64,000 nt of DNA from Apium graveolens (lineage: Eukaryota > Streptophyta > Magnoliopsida > Apiales > Apiaceae), in NCBI RefSeq assembly GCF_009905375.1, contig NC_133648.1, forward strand, positions 23,429,884 through 23,493,883, read 5' to 3'. How positions within the stretch are numbered: position 1 is the first letter of the stretch; each line of letters begins with the position of its first letter. The notes below the pieces were generated by a model. It was not told where the DNA came from and did not search any database. It saw only the letters and a list, made by a program, of their open reading frames with translations. Of the stretch, positions 12,855 to 25,733 are shown in pieces. Position numbers and translations under genes: made by a program.

Positions 12855-15800
12855 TGTGGCGCCCTCCAAACACGGGTCAGAAGTTTGGGGTCCACAACAC
12901 ATTCACAATATAAACCTGTATAGGAAATATTATTTGCAATGACCCTGCTTCACATAACCACGGATCGCAACAGGTTAAAGTATGAAAACAAGCCACACTC
13001 TTAATTTTTATTACAACGTACCAAATCCCAACTAATTTAACTTACAATTGATAATAAAATCATTCATATAATCTGATCTCTATACCGCATGCAGCTTCTG
13101 CAAGCTCGATTCAACTCAACTGGAACCTTAGCCCGCACTTTGGACTGAGGAACTTCACTATCATTCATAATCTTTTCAACTGTAAAATATATAAAAGAAT
13201 CGCAAGGGTGAGCTAACTAGCTTAGCAAGTCATAATAGTGATAACTGAGGTTAAACAATGATCAAATGAGATGATTCAAAGGAATCGAGTTTCTTTTTTT
13301 TTACTAATCATTAGAATTGGATATTCATTTTAAGTTTTAAAAACCAAGGTTAGGCTGCTGATCAGTCACGCACTAACCCCGAGCGAGCACACAACACTGC
13401 TCTAATTACTGGCTCCAAGGCACACATTGGCCTAACTTGACCATTGGTATGGTCTGACCACGAATTTGGTCCACATATATAAAAACTATCCAATTCCTAA
13501 AGCAGTTCAATATGATAACAATATGATTCAATAAAACAAGATCATAATCGATGATGGTTAAACATTTGCATACAAACGTAAGGAAACTCATGGATATCTC
13601 AAGGGTATATCAGGGTATGTATAAGAAACAGTCTTCAGTTTGTACAAGGGTCCGGTATCAGACCAGTAATGATTTTTCAGGATATGATTCTTTGATGTTA
13701 TTAAGAATGATTTGAATATAAAAGTTTCTGTGTTTTCAAGTCATTCTCTTTCAGTGTTTGGTGTTTGGTAATTGTATCTTTGAAGAGTAGTATTATATTT
13801 GTATGGTTTGGTGTCTGAGCATCAACAAAGAACGGTTTACAAAGAATAAGGCTTATGGCTCAAGATCAAGAAATAATCAGGGTATAAGAATAAATAGTTT
13901 GAAGCATATGCATTATAAAACAGGAGTTATGTTTAATAATAGTAACATGTTATAAAACAGTTCGAAAACATTGGTAATATATCTTGAAGAAAAGTTCAAA
14001 AATACTTGCCATACAAGGCTTTACAACTATTACTGATCAACTCTGAGCCGACTCTGCTGCTCAGGTTCTAACATCCAACCACTAGATCCCATTGGATTCG
14101 ACTTCGACACTCAGGTCTTTCTGTTGAAACTCTACTGAGCTCGCCGACTGACCACTATGTTATCTTTAGTCGATCATCCACTTTCAGGTTCCCGACTATA
14201 AACTACAGGGTCGAAATACCGTACGTTAGACGTCTATGTATGCTTGACATATCCTCGATACTAATTCTTACCCGACGATATTCAAATCCGACTCGTAATT
14301 ATTCATAATAGAATAACACATAAAACAATTAGGGTTTACATTCTCGAAATCGATCTAGTGTTTATTTTCAGAAAATACGTATACTCGTCACTTTACGAAA
14401 TTAGGGATACTTTGTTTTGGTCAAAACATACAACACAACATACAATCAGGTTCGGTATAAAACATACGTATATGTATTTACTTATACTCGCTCGATGTCC
14501 CGATAATCCTCGGATACACTCCCGTATTTCCATTGTTCGATTTTCCCGGAAATCGGGCAGCGTCCCCTTTGTTTATCGGACTACCCGTCGAAACAATTCG
14601 ACGTCAAATCCCAATCACAACAATCGCAACAATAATCCAATCACATACCAATTCCACAAATCCCAACCACCGATTCAAACCAATTACTTATTATTATTAC
14701 TTGTATTTTATATTTTTATTCATATTTTATGTTTCTATTTATAGGACTCTGAAATGGTTCATCACGGTCCACCGTCCGATCTTAAAAATTCATCGCGGAC
14801 GGCGACAAAATTCAATGGTTTCCGATAAATTCGGGTGTCCAAATGAAATTCACCGATAAATTAAAATAAACTTTCGCACGTAATAAATTTATTTCACGAA
14901 TTATTACTCAAATATTTCCTTCTGCAGAAACAATTACAACCGAATTAAGCTAACTGGAACTACACACGCACGCGCGTATGAGCCACCTCGCCGGAAAGGA
15001 ATCCGGCGGCGGCCGAAGAACAGAGTTCTGGCAATAGAGCAAAGATAAAACAGCAACAGAGGGGTCACAAGAAAATATATATATGACACAGGTATATATA
15101 TACACATCAACACAGAAACAAACCGGAGAAATCACCGGAGCTAACCGGAACGGAAACAATAGGGGTTCGCGGGGAAGAATACGGGGAGAACAAAGGAAAT
15201 AATAGAAAAGATGGGAGAAAATCATAGAGATTTGTTGAGAGAAAGAGAGAAAATCGAGATGAGAGAGACTGGAGATTGGTGAGGATAAGAACAATTATAT
15301 TTATCTATTAGTTGCTCTCCTGGTTTTAATCCACCCGGATACACAACGAATTTTATCAGTCTAACGAATAATTACGGGTGAAGTTAATCCCGTAATTTGC
15401 CAAAATAGTTTTAAAATATCATAAATAATTCGAAGCTACCAATAATAATTTTTTTTTCAAGAATTTCAACTTATTCTTGAATCACGTTTTATATCCGCAT
15501 TTCATAATTAATGAACCAAGCTATACTTAAAACAATTTTAAAAAAATCACGAAAATAGTCTTAAAATGTTACAAATACCCCGAAGTTTAGAAAAACATAA
15601 ATTTCGTAATTTTAAAATAATTTCTGAAAGGCCGTTTATACCCGCTTTTAGCAATTAAACGAATCGATACATCGGTGAAATTAATCCCGAAAATTTCCAA
15701 AATAATTTTAAAATTCTCGAAATATTTCAAACTTAAATAAATATGAGTTTCATAATTTTTGGAAAATTCTGGAATTAAATATGGATTTTACAAATAAAAG

Positions 15801-16139
15801 CAATCAAAAAATCATTTAAAGATAAATAATTAATAATATATTGATTTCTCCATTTTATAAAATCCTTAAAATATTTATTATAATTATAAAATTATAAAAA
15901 CAATTTTAGAGACATTCCAAATATTTATGCAAATAAATTTGTACTAAATCCACTTTTGAAATTAGAAATAAATCAATACAACTCTATAATTAATCCCGCG
16001 GACAACCCGGTACACCATAAATCACACATAGATAATAATCAAACAACACATAGCGGTCAAAACCAGTACACATATTGTATTTAATTAATACTTCCATAAT
16101 GACATATTTAAATAATTTAAAAATACACGAGTCGTTATA
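12855..16139 (-). repeat. 5' LTR of the chromovirus
   Basis: The 3,285-bp LTR pairs with 3752-7033. On the minus strand it starts TATAACGACTCGTG and ends GGCGCCACA. Pyrimidine-rich leader-like sequence on the minus strand (14950-15294) may be the R/U5 start, but the promoter was not pinned down. Confidence 0.9.
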
Positions 16140-16144
16140 TTCAC

Positions 16145-16330
16145 AGCAACAACAAATCCAACTCCGACTCGCACCTCAGTCGCCAAAAAAATTAGGAGCT
16201 CACAGAATAGTGTTTGGGAGAGAATAGAATGCAGAGAGAAGAAGAGAATGTAGGTATGGTGTGAAAAACTTAGCAACTTAGTCCTCTATTTAAACTAGAT
16301 GCTAAGTGTAACTGGCCACCCTAATTTAAT
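16145..16330 (-). promoter_or_regulatory. Putative promoter and 5' end of the split minus-strand transcription unit
   Basis: On the minus strand a TTTAAATAGAGG box (about 16286-16297) is followed by a pyrimidine-rich leader (16205-16260) and then runs into the chromovirus insertion point. This is the layout of a plant core promoter and 5' UTR. The gene product is not recognised, and the unit may be another old LTR promoter. Confidence 0.35.
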
Positions 16331-17030
16331 TTCAGAATTAAACTGCATATTTATTAAATAATTCAAAACTGATGAATTTTGAATTTAAATAAAATATCTC
16401 ACACATTATAATCAGCTTTAATTTTTAATTTGAATATATTATCAGTCATAAGTTATATATAAAATATTTAGGTTCAATGAATCTGACTAAGCCCACTTAC
16501 AAAGTGACTCAGCCCAATTCGGAAACTGAACCCAACCCAAACTGATAAATAAACTCTAATTAAAATATTAAATCACAAATAAATAAAATCCTCGTCCAGG
16601 TCACCTCGCGTACGCGAGACGCCGAGACATTCTCCCAAATTGCCCTTCGACCCGGTCTGGTCGTGGCATGTCGAGGCGGGGCGGCGGCGTGTGCGCCTGT
16701 GTGTGTGTGCGGGCGCGTGAAGCACACAAGAACACAATGCACCATCACACACCTTAGTAGTTGTACACTACCCATTTGTGTGATACAATATAAAGCCTAC
16801 ACCCCCTTTATTTATTTTCAATGTAGGACAAAACACATTCTCAATTTTTTTCAAGCTCTTTCAAGCTAACTTCAACTCGAATTATCTATGGATTTCATTA
16901 AGAAAAATTCTTAAAACCATACAAGAAAGTTTAAGTTCACATATCATGGAACAACTTCCAATTATTAAATTTTAGGATTATCATCAAGAACATAATAAAA
17001 ATTATGATCTAAAACCCATTTTTCTAACAA
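16331..17030. other. Intergenic stretch with a GC-rich island and TATA-like motif
   Basis: Most of this is AT-rich, but 16590-16720 is strongly GC-rich with a short GT run. A plus-strand CAATATAAAGCC box sits near 16787. The combination resembles the promoter half of a plant LTR, but no LTR ends or duplications were found. Confidence 0.3.
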
Positions 17031-17035
17031 GATTT

Positions 17036-17190
17036 ACGTTGATCTTATAGATGTCAGAAATGATAGCTAACAAATTAATTAAACAAAAAGATACAGTCAA
17101 ATCTGAAGATTGAATAAATCATGCGCGTGATTTTTTGATTGGTTAAATTTGAATATTTTATTTTAATTTGTTGGAAATAAAAAATAATTT
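17036..17190. repeat. Dispersed AT-rich repeat, copy A
   Basis: This segment resembles 29922-30070, sharing long words such as GAAGATTGAATAAAT and ATGCGCGTGATTT. A weaker third copy lies at 30110-30240. No terminal structure is visible. Confidence 0.55.
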
Positions 17191-17304
17191 GTTGATTTAT
17201 AAATTATAGATTTGTTAGTAATGAGGAAATCTAAAATTGTAGATTTATAAATTACACTCGAATATTAAATTAGCACTATACATGCTTCCAAAATTTACCA
17301 CATA

Positions 17305-17892
17305 TTCTTAATATTTACTAGCACTAACTTTTACAATTTACTTAAAATGCCCTTCTCTATTTCTCTCTCCTTAATCATTTGTTTACCCTTTTTGGTCATA
17401 CAAAATTCAAATACATGATCCATTTTAATAATCCAACCCAGTTACAACCCATGGATTTATCCGATTTTAATTTATCAATACAAACAATACTATATTTAGC
17501 GAATACTCCATATTCACTATCCATGGGTTCCGGATACTCCATATTCACTATCCAACATATTTGAATTAATTCAACATGGTAACTACCAATATGACAGCAA
17601 TCACAGTTATTCTGCAAAGAATAAAAGGAATGTATGATCACAATTATCATCACAATTATCATCGAATGTATTTCAATTTCCTTGATTGTAGAGCTATATG
17701 ATTCTGCCGATTCTTCTTTGATTCTTCTTTGTAAACATAATTTTCATCGCAAAATTTGTTGCACACCACCTCATACATACAATCTATAGTATGTACCATA
17801 CTGAATTTTCAATATATTCTTAATATTTACTAGCACTAGCTTTTACAATTTACTTAAAATGTCCTTCTCTATTTTCCTATCCTTAATAAGAG
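17305..17892. repeat. Direct repeats of about 65 bp flanking a 450-bp spacer
   Basis: A block near 17310-17375 (CTTAATATTTACTAGCACTA onward) recurs near 17815-17880 with few changes. The spacer also contains ACTCCATATTCACTATCC twice (17504 and 17534). It may be a small unidentified insertion or a local duplication; no coding potential is seen. Confidence 0.45.
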
Positions 17893-18345
17893 TAAATAGT
17901 CATATAAATTATTTATTAGCAAATTACACCCTGCAAAAATATAGATATAGTTCTAATTGATTCTTTTTATGATCTACAAAATCAATAACTAAAATAATAT
18001 CATACATGTCCATAATTCATGCTATAATTGATTCTTTTATGATTAGAAAATCACTAATTTATTATTTGAATCATGGAAACAATTATTAAGTTCTGATTTT
18101 TCTATATATACATCAATTCCTCCCACTAATTATATCTCAATCACATATATAAACCATGTTCATCCTTTCACACAAAATCACATCTTCCTACTAACAGTAA
18201 GCAACCACTACACAAATGTAATAATACTCAACTATTTCTGATTTTCTATTTTCTCATAGTTTTTTATGTATCTATCATGTAGTTAAAAGTTGAATTGATT
18301 CGAACTAATTCGCTGAATATACTATTTTCCTGATTTTTAGCAACA

Positions 18346-20785
18346 ATGTTCGATCAACTATCTTCTCTCGACCTCTCTAGAACCACCTGGAAAATTAAAG
18401 CAAGAGTAACTTGAATGTGGCCTTCGGTTCCAAACTCTTCTACCATAATCGATGTCATCAAGAGATATAACCTCATTCTGCTGGATGATATGTAAAATCT
18501 ATATTTTTTTACTTATAATAGTTACATAAATTATATTTAAATATCAATCTGTTTATAAAATGTTTGCTATGTTTAACCACTTCTTCACCATTATTTGTTT
18601 ATGTAGGATTGTCATGTACATGCTTACATATATCCAGATTACTGGAAAAATGCATTCTGATAAGATAGTGGAGGGTGGCGTATATGTGTCTTCTAATTTT
18701 TACACCAAAAAAGCTCTTGAAACACTAAAACCTGTTTCCTCTAGGTTAATAATTAATTTCTCACATACAACAACTGTAGATCCTGTTGATGATTATGATA
18801 TTATATATCTACCCACAAATTTGAATTTGTGGATCTAGGTGAATTATTTGTTGTTGCACAAGCAAACGGTGGAACAGAATTTCCAGAATTTGCAACAGGT
18901 TTTGATGACACAATCCTTTTTTTAAATTTTCAAGTATTTTTTTTTCACGCAAAGTGTCTAATGTCAAGATTGATTGTTGATGTTATGGGAGTATTAGAGA
19001 GTTTTGAGGAGCTTTCCAAGATTGATACTAAGTTTGGTCAAAGGGATATTGTCCATTTTCAGATTACTGATGGAAGGTATTAATTTTCTTGGTTCTTTCT
19101 GATTATTGTTTGTGTACATATATATAATATTACTTTCCATATTGTATGTTTACTATTACTTCATCTATTATTTTATTCTAGGCATTCCTCTAAAGTTACC
19201 GTGTAGGGTAATCTTGCAATTACAATTGATGCACGTTATAAACAGATTCCAAAAGAAGAGCGAGTGATTGTCATATTGACCACTACCAAACTTAAGATTT
19301 TTCATAGTTAGTTAATTTTTAATGAACTAACCTCTTTATTAATAAAACTATCAAAAATATTGCAGCAATGAAGCTTAATTTTTAAATTTTCTTGGTTGCA
19401 ACCTCTGTTCAGATTAGCACTATACCTGCTTCCAAATTTTATCTAAACCTGGACCATGATTCCATTTTTTAGATGAGATAGAGGTTCACATTTGAGTAAT
19501 TATGGCACTTTTGTATGTATTTATTCTCAATACCAAAATTATTACATGTACTTCATTTCTCAAATTAGACTCCGTGAAGAAGGTTGCGTTCCTTCTAGAA
19601 AAGCTATATCATCATCAACTCAATTCGAAGGGTCAATTTATCATACTATTCATACTATCACGCTAAAAGAACATAGTGAGAAAATTGCAACTGCTTTTTT
19701 GAAGGTATTAATTAATTATTTGCTTTACACAATTTTACTAACTACAGCAGTATAGAAATTTGAGTTTATTTTTTTCTACTGCCTCCAGACAATTTTATTC
19801 ATCATATGTTAATCATTTTTTGGATGATTTTCCTATAGAAAGTGAAAGTTAATAATATGGAGGAGAGTGTCAGCTGATGGTACCGTAGCTGCAGCAAGAT
19901 GGATTGCGCTAAAGAAGTCACAAAACTGGAAAGAAAATATAAATGCTCCACATGCAATCAAAACAATCATGTTTCTCAAAAAAGGTTGTATAATTGTAAA
20001 CTAAACCAGTTTACAGTTATATGAAACTTCAAAAAATCACATAAGTTCTTAATCATTTTTTTTAATATTTAGGTTCAAGATTTTTCTACTTGCAGAAGAC
20101 TCTACAGAAGCGTTTAATTTCGTCCTCTATGACTGTGCTGTAAAACGACTGGTGGGTAAAATAGTAACAAAACTTATTGCCGAGGGTTTTGAGGTATGCC
20201 AATTTGTTATTATGGTATCTTTGTTTTAAATTCAACTTTTAATTTTATTTGTAATAAATTTATTTGTCAGAATCAATTATTTTTTAGGATTCAGGACATA
20301 TCCTCCGCATATTAAGGATATTGCAGGGAAAGAGATTACACTCCGAATTCAGCTCAATGATGATAACATCATCCTCAATAGTTCAATTTACTATGCAATT
20401 GATGCTTATGATACTAATGGCTCCACATCTTCCATGTCTGCAAATACGGTGGCCTCTGAAATTTCAAACTCAGTAAATATAAGTCTTATTGTAATGCTCA
20501 GATTTCATCATATGATCCTTAAACTATTTATTTTTTATATCTCATATCATTCACAATTGATGATACAGTGACTATATTTTTTACAATCTGATGTGGTAGA
20601 AATTACGGACCATGGACATACTCCAGGATCCGCTAGGTCTACCAGAAAGAAAATAAAATTGGTAAGCAGTTTGTTATTATTTTACCACATATAAAAGTGA
20701 TAACCTTGACACTTTTCTGATATATAGTTCAGTGATAAACCTGAATTCTAATTACACCCATTTGTTTCTTTTTTAGGTGAGGTAA
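18346..20785 (+). pseudogene. RPA70-like single-strand DNA-binding protein, multi-exon, broken
   Basis: Several exons encode pieces of a replication protein A large-subunit-like protein, whose OB folds bind single-stranded DNA. The first exon starts MFDQLSSLDLSRTTWKIKAR and contains a MWPS motif. The second has HVHAYIYPDYW-type and VEGGVYV motifs. Later exons carry FGQRDIVHFQITDG, IRLREEGCVPSR, and a C-terminal piece ending just after KKIKL, with a stop at 20783-20785. Introns have plausible GT..AG borders (for example acceptor at 20775). Breaks include an in-frame stop early in exon 1, a frameshift near 18655 and a TAG in VTV-stop-GNL at about 19204. Plant Helitrons often carry RPA-like genes, and a helicase remnant lies 4 kb downstream, so a Helitron origin is likely but unproven. 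Confidence 0.75.
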
Positions 20786-23700
20786 TTGTCCATTTTCGCC
20801 TGGATCTTTGTTCTGAATGCATAGGGTGATCATGGCATTTCCAGTTTTTTATCATTTTAGTCGTACCAATCCATTTTTATTATTATTTCCAGACACTTTT
20901 AAGTGTAATATTTCCATATTTTGCATTTTTGCTTCAAAACAAAATCAAGAGATTCGAGAATTTTAATGACTATTAGTGTAATGAATCTTTTATTTCAGGG
21001 GTTTTGTATGGTCGGAGTGTCAAAGTTTATAAATATTATATTTCATGGTTGCCGCATATAATTTTTTAACTAAGGATTTCTCCCATTGAGCAGGCTCTTA
21101 TAAGTTATAACCATATGTACTTTAACTTTGGATATCTCACTTTGGGAAGATTAGTCATATGAGTTCACTCATCTATCAACGTAATTATCAAATTTGATAT
21201 AAATTAATGATATAATATGATGATCAATTAATAGTTTTAACCTATATATTTGATGATCTTTATATAACCATGATGTTCAAGTAAGTGTCTACTTAGACAT
21301 GACTGGAAATATGTGCAATCAACACCAAAGAATAGATGTTGGATATTTTACTGGAACATATACTGTACTATTAGATTACTAAAAACTGATACAAACAAAA
21401 CTCTGCTACAATAAAAGCAAAGGAGACAACAACCAGAAGGAGCTAATTTATTCCAACAGCAACTTAACCAAAACAAAAGATTGGACAATTTTGTGCATCA
21501 ACCATATTCTACAAAATCCAAAAATTTAAAGATCAGATTAAAACAGGTGCTCATGGTTGGTACATTTCTGTAAGTTAACGAACAATGAAACACTACAAAT
21601 AAGTTAAGAACTAACAACAAGTGATTTCTACACAGGAGTAAACTCTTTTTCTTTTCTTTTTTAAGAATATTAGGATCTTTTTCATTTACAGAATTTGTGG
21701 AGCACTTAATACACTTCAAATAAAACTATGGTAGTCAAAATAAGAAAGTTATCCTATAATCTGACATCTTGCAAGAAGGTTCTTCGGAAAAACCATTAGC
21801 TCAACATTAGTCTATTTACCTGATGTTTGTCCGTTGATGATACCAAAATTATTACTTGTACTTCATTTCTCAAATTAGACTCCGTGAAGAAGGTTGCGTT
21901 CCTTCGAGAAAAGCTATATCATCATCAACTCAATTCGAAGGGTCAATTTATCATACTATTCATACTATCACGCTAAAAGAACATAGTGAAAAAACTGCAA
22001 CTGATTTTTTGAAGGTATTAATTAATTATTTGATTTACACAATTTTACTAACTGCATATGTACAGAAATTTGAGTTTATTTTTTTTCTACTGCCTCCAAA
22101 CAATTTTATTCATCATATTTTAATCATTTTTTGGATGATTTTCCTATACAAAGTGAAATTTAATAATGTGGAGGAGAGTGTCGGCTGATGGTACCGTAGC
22201 TGCAGCAAGATGGATTGCTCTAAAGAAGTCACAAAACTGGAAAGAAAATATAAATGCTCCACATGCAATCAAAACAATCATGTTCCTCAAAAAAGGTTGT
22301 ATAACTGTAAACTAAACCAGTTTACAGTTATATGAAACTTCAAAAAATCACATAAGTTCTTAATCATTTTTTTTAATATTTAGGTTCAAGATATTTCTAC
22401 TTGTAGAAGACTCTACAGAAGCGTTTAATTTCGTCCTCTATGACTGTGTTGTAAAATGACTGGTGGGTAAAATAGTAACAAAACTTATTGCCGAGGGTTT
22501 CGAGGTATGCCAATTTGTTATTATGGTATCTTTGTTTTAAATTCAACTTTTAATTTCTATTTCTAATAAATTTATTTGTCAGAATCAATTATTTTTTAGG
22601 ATTCATGACATATCCTCCGCATATTAAGGCTATTGCAGGGAAAGAGATTACACTCCCAATTCAGCTCAATGATGATAACAACATCCTCAATAGTTCAATT
22701 TACTATGTAATTGATGCTTAGGATACTAATGGCTCCACATCTTCCATGTCTGCAAATACGGTGGCCTCTGAAATTTCAAACTCAGTAAATATAAGTCTTA
22801 TTGTAATGCTTAGATTTCATCATATGATCCTTAAACTAGTTATTTTTTGTATCTCATATCATTCACAATTGATGATTCAGTGACTATATTTTTTACAGTC
22901 TGATGTGGTAGAAATTACGGACCATGGACATACTCCAGGATCCGCTAGGTCTACCAGCAAGAAAATAAAATTGGTAAGCAGTTTATTATTATTTTACCAA
23001 ATATAAAAGTGATAACCTTGATACTTTTCTGATATATAGTTCAGTGATAAATCTGAATTCTAATTACACCCATTTGTTTCTTTTTTAGAAGAGGTAAATG
23101 TCCATTTTCGCCTGGATCTTTGTTCTGAATGCATAGGGTGATCATGGCATTTCCAGTTTTTTGTCATTTTAGTCGTACCAATCCATTTTTATTATTATTG
23201 CACAGACACTTTTAAGTGTAATATTTTCATATTTTGCATTTTTGCTTTAAAACAAAATCAAGAGATTCGACAAATTTAATGACTATTAGTGTAATGACTC
23301 TTTTATTTCAGGGGTTTTGTATGGTCGGAGTGTCAAAGTTTATATATAATATATTTAATGGTTTCCGCGTAAAAATTTTTAACTAAGGATTTCTCCCATT
23401 GGACAAGCTCTTATAAGTTATAACCATATGTACTTTAACTTTGGATGTCTCACTTTGGGAAGATTAGTCATATGAGTTCACTCATCTATCAACGTAATTA
23501 TCAAATTTGATATAAATTAATGATATAATATGATGACCAAGTAATAGTTTTAACCTATATATTTGATGATCTTTATATAACCAAGATGATCAAGTAAGTG
23601 TCTACTTAGACACTACTGGAAATATGTGCAATCAACACCAAATAATATATATTGGATATTCTACTGGAACAGATACTGTACTATTAGATTTGTAAAAATT

Positions 23701-24156
23701 GATACAAACAAAACTCTGCTACAATAAAAGCAAAGGAGACAACAACCAAAAGGGGCTAATTTATTCCAACACCAACTTAACCAAAACAAAATATTGTACA
23801 ATTTTGTGCATCAACCATATTCTACAAAATCCAAAAATTTAAAGATCAGAATAAAACAGGTGCTCATGGTTGGTACGTTTCTGTAAGTTAACGAACAATG
23901 AAACACTACAAATAAGTTAAGAACTAACAACACGTGATTTCTACACAGGAGTAAACTCTTTTTCTTTTTCTTTTTTAAGAATATTAGGATCTCTTTCATT
24001 TACAGAATTTGTGGAGCACTTAATACACTTCAAATAAAACTATGGTAGTCGAAATAAGAAAGTTATCATATAATCTGACATCTTGCAAGAAGGTTCTTCG
24101 GAAAAACCATTAGCTCAATATTAGTCTATTTACCTGATGGTTGTCCGTTGACGAAT
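19531..24156. repeat. 2.31-kb direct tandem duplication
   Basis: Copy 1 is 19531-21840 and copy 2 is 21841 to about 24156. Both start TACCAAAATTATTAC and end near ATTAGTCTATTTACCTGATG, with a few percent divergence. The unit contains the 3' half of the RPA-like pseudogene and the intron plus exon edge of an antisense beta-galactosidase fragment, so the duplication came after those were joined. Confidence 0.9.
21856..23097 (+). pseudogene. Second copy of the RPA-like 3' half
   Basis: This is the duplicate of the 3' half of the upstream RPA-like pseudogene, again starting at the FISQIRLREEGCVPSR exon and ending in a short last exon with a stop at 23095-23097. It has its own changes, including a TAG within the YVIDA-type region (about 22720). 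It lacks the N-terminal OB-fold exons and so cannot encode a full protein. Confidence 0.75.
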
Positions 24157-24510
24157 ACTTTCAAAGTATGGACAGCTGACATAATATTAAGAATATGATC
24201 TTTTCCATGCTTGAGGAACCATTCATTCGATGTTATATTCACGATGGAGAGAACATAGTAAGATCATAAAATTAGTTTAAAACAGATATTTCAAAAGACA
24301 CGATAATGATTAATATCAGTAGACGATAATACTTACTCTATAAGGTACCACAAATAATCTGAGGAATCTATGGTGAGATTTAACTGCTCATATAACCCCC
24401 ATTTTTCTAGAGTATCACCCTCATCAGCAGTTGGAGCTTCTTCGGTGAAAGATTGTCAGTGGAAACCTGCACTAACAGGGAGCATCTTCATACGAGCACC
24501 GTGGAAACCT
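24134..24510 (-). pseudogene. Beta-galactosidase fragment (plant GH35 family), two exons, minus strand
   Basis: On the minus strand one exon (about 24510 to 24337) reads ARMKMLPVSAGFH, stop, QSFTEEAPTADEG and ends DSSDYLWYL, followed by a GTAAGT donor at 24336-24331. A second exon (about 24240 to 24134) reads NEWFLKHGKDHILNIMSAVH and ends in a VNGQPSG motif before a GTAAAT donor. The SDYLWY and HVFVNG-type motifs are characteristic of the middle-to-C-terminal part of plant cell-wall beta-galactosidases. The catalytic N-terminal domain is absent and a TGG appears to have become TGA. It looks like a captured fragment, antisense to its RPA and helicase neighbours. The 2.31-kb duplication breaks inside its second exon. 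Confidence 0.75.
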
Positions 24511-25012
24511 AACTGTAAATATTATTATTTGGGGTGATATTAGCTAAAGGATTGCTAAACAATATTTATATGTTTGGGTTTATAACCTTTAAATATAAGG
24601 ACAGAATGACAAAAATCATTTCCCATAATGTCTGTCATTACAAATCATAAATGATGCAGACATAGTTAACATTTAAACAAAAGGAATGTCGGCTTGGATT
24701 GTTTCTCCGATACATATAATTGAATAAATCTAACAATTATTATTTTTATTTTAATTACTGTAGGAAGTACAATCAAACTAATCATCTGACCATGTGGAAT
24801 TTGACAGATTTCTGGAGTGGATACATGGACCTTGGTCCACCGTCCAAAATTTGCCCGCAACAATGAATCATGTACCTTATCAATTTATCGACACCTTTAT
24901 ATAATTACAAGCAACTATTATTTAAGTAATCTAAATTTGTATATCACTTCTCCTATTATAGAGTTCTTATTTATCTATTTACCATCTACTGCATAAATAG
25001 AAAAATTGTTCA
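24511..25012. other. Spacer between the beta-galactosidase and helicase fragments
   Basis: AT-rich sequence. A minus-strand piece near 24700-24720 (IGETIQADIPFV) hints at another RPA-like OB-fold remnant, but it is too short to claim. No promoter or terminal repeat is seen. Confidence 0.25.
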
Positions 25013-25382
25013 AAGATGCTGGGAAGATCCTCAAGGATTTCACCATTATTATTTTCCTGGGGAATTAGAGAACAGGCTAATTATGTTAGAGCTTGGTTAC
25101 AACCAAGCTCAGCAGCGAGAGAAGCATGAAAAGCTGTTTACAAGTTTAAATGAAGACCAACTTCAGGCATATACTTCTATGCTTAGCAGTGTCGCAAATA
25201 ATACTGGTGGCATGTTTTTTGTATATGCTTCAAGTGGCCGTCATAAGACATTTATCTGGAAAATACTCTGTTGCAGACTACGTAGTTTAGGAAATAATGT
25301 GATTCACATGCTTACTCCGGAATTGCAGCTACGTTTCTTCCAGGAGGCAAAACCGTTCATTGCAGATTTCACATTCCGCTAA
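25013..25382 (+). pseudogene. Helitron PIF1-like helicase fragment
   Basis: The frame contains LGYNQAQQREKHEKLFTSLN followed by a DQLQAYTSML stretch, then GGMFFVYASSGRHKTFIWK, and ends in a TPELQ-type segment. This matches the beginning of the PIF1-type helicase domain of plant Helitron RepHel proteins, which unwind DNA for rolling-circle transposition. The Walker A loop is damaged: the invariant glycine-threonine before the lysine is replaced by Arg-His, so ATP binding would be lost. No Rep domain and no later helicase motifs are found, so only about 100 residues remain. It lies in the same strand sense as the RPA-like pseudogene upstream. Confidence 0.8.
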
Positions 25383-25733
25383 AACTTGACTAGTGCTTGG
25401 TTGCAGGTATTAAACATGGCTTAATGATTGGAGAGTTAATTAACAAACCAAGAAGTAATGAAGAATATAAAAGATTGATGCATAGGATAAATATGGGGGA
25501 AATAGTTGACAAGTCATAGTGATAATATGCTGCGGTTTAGCAGTCTGAAATCTTGGAAAAAATGCAGTTTAACAGTTAACAAAATTGCATAAGGACAAGC
25601 GTACATTGCTTTAAAAACTATAAGGAAGACTGCTGACAAATATTCAGAATCAAAATAGTAAACTGCAACTAAGTAGTAGCAAAATCAGGCCAAAATGGTA
25701 AAAAAATAGAGCATAAACAAGGATTACCATATA

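Larger units (their letters stand above)
3752..16139 (-). mobile_element. Full-length Ty3/gypsy chromovirus, Tekay/Del-like, minus strand
   Basis: The 12,388-bp element has two long near-identical LTRs (3752-7033 and 12855-16139) and is flanked by a perfect 5-bp target-site duplication, TTCAC, at 3747-3751 and 16140-16144. On the minus strand the order is 5' LTR, initiator-Met-type primer binding site, decayed gag-pol, purine tract, 3' LTR. The translated interior shows degenerate protease, reverse transcriptase, integrase and a chromodomain-type tail, which defines a chromovirus; the long LTRs and tail fit the Tekay/Del group. The ends read TATAAC..CCACA rather than TG..CA. All frames are broken, so it is non-autonomous. 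LTR identity by eye is about 95-98 percent. Confidence 0.9.

Noticed and set aside
16560..16869. Opposing frames in the GC-rich island
   Set aside because: GC-rich sequence lacks stops by chance; there are no motifs and both strands are open at once.
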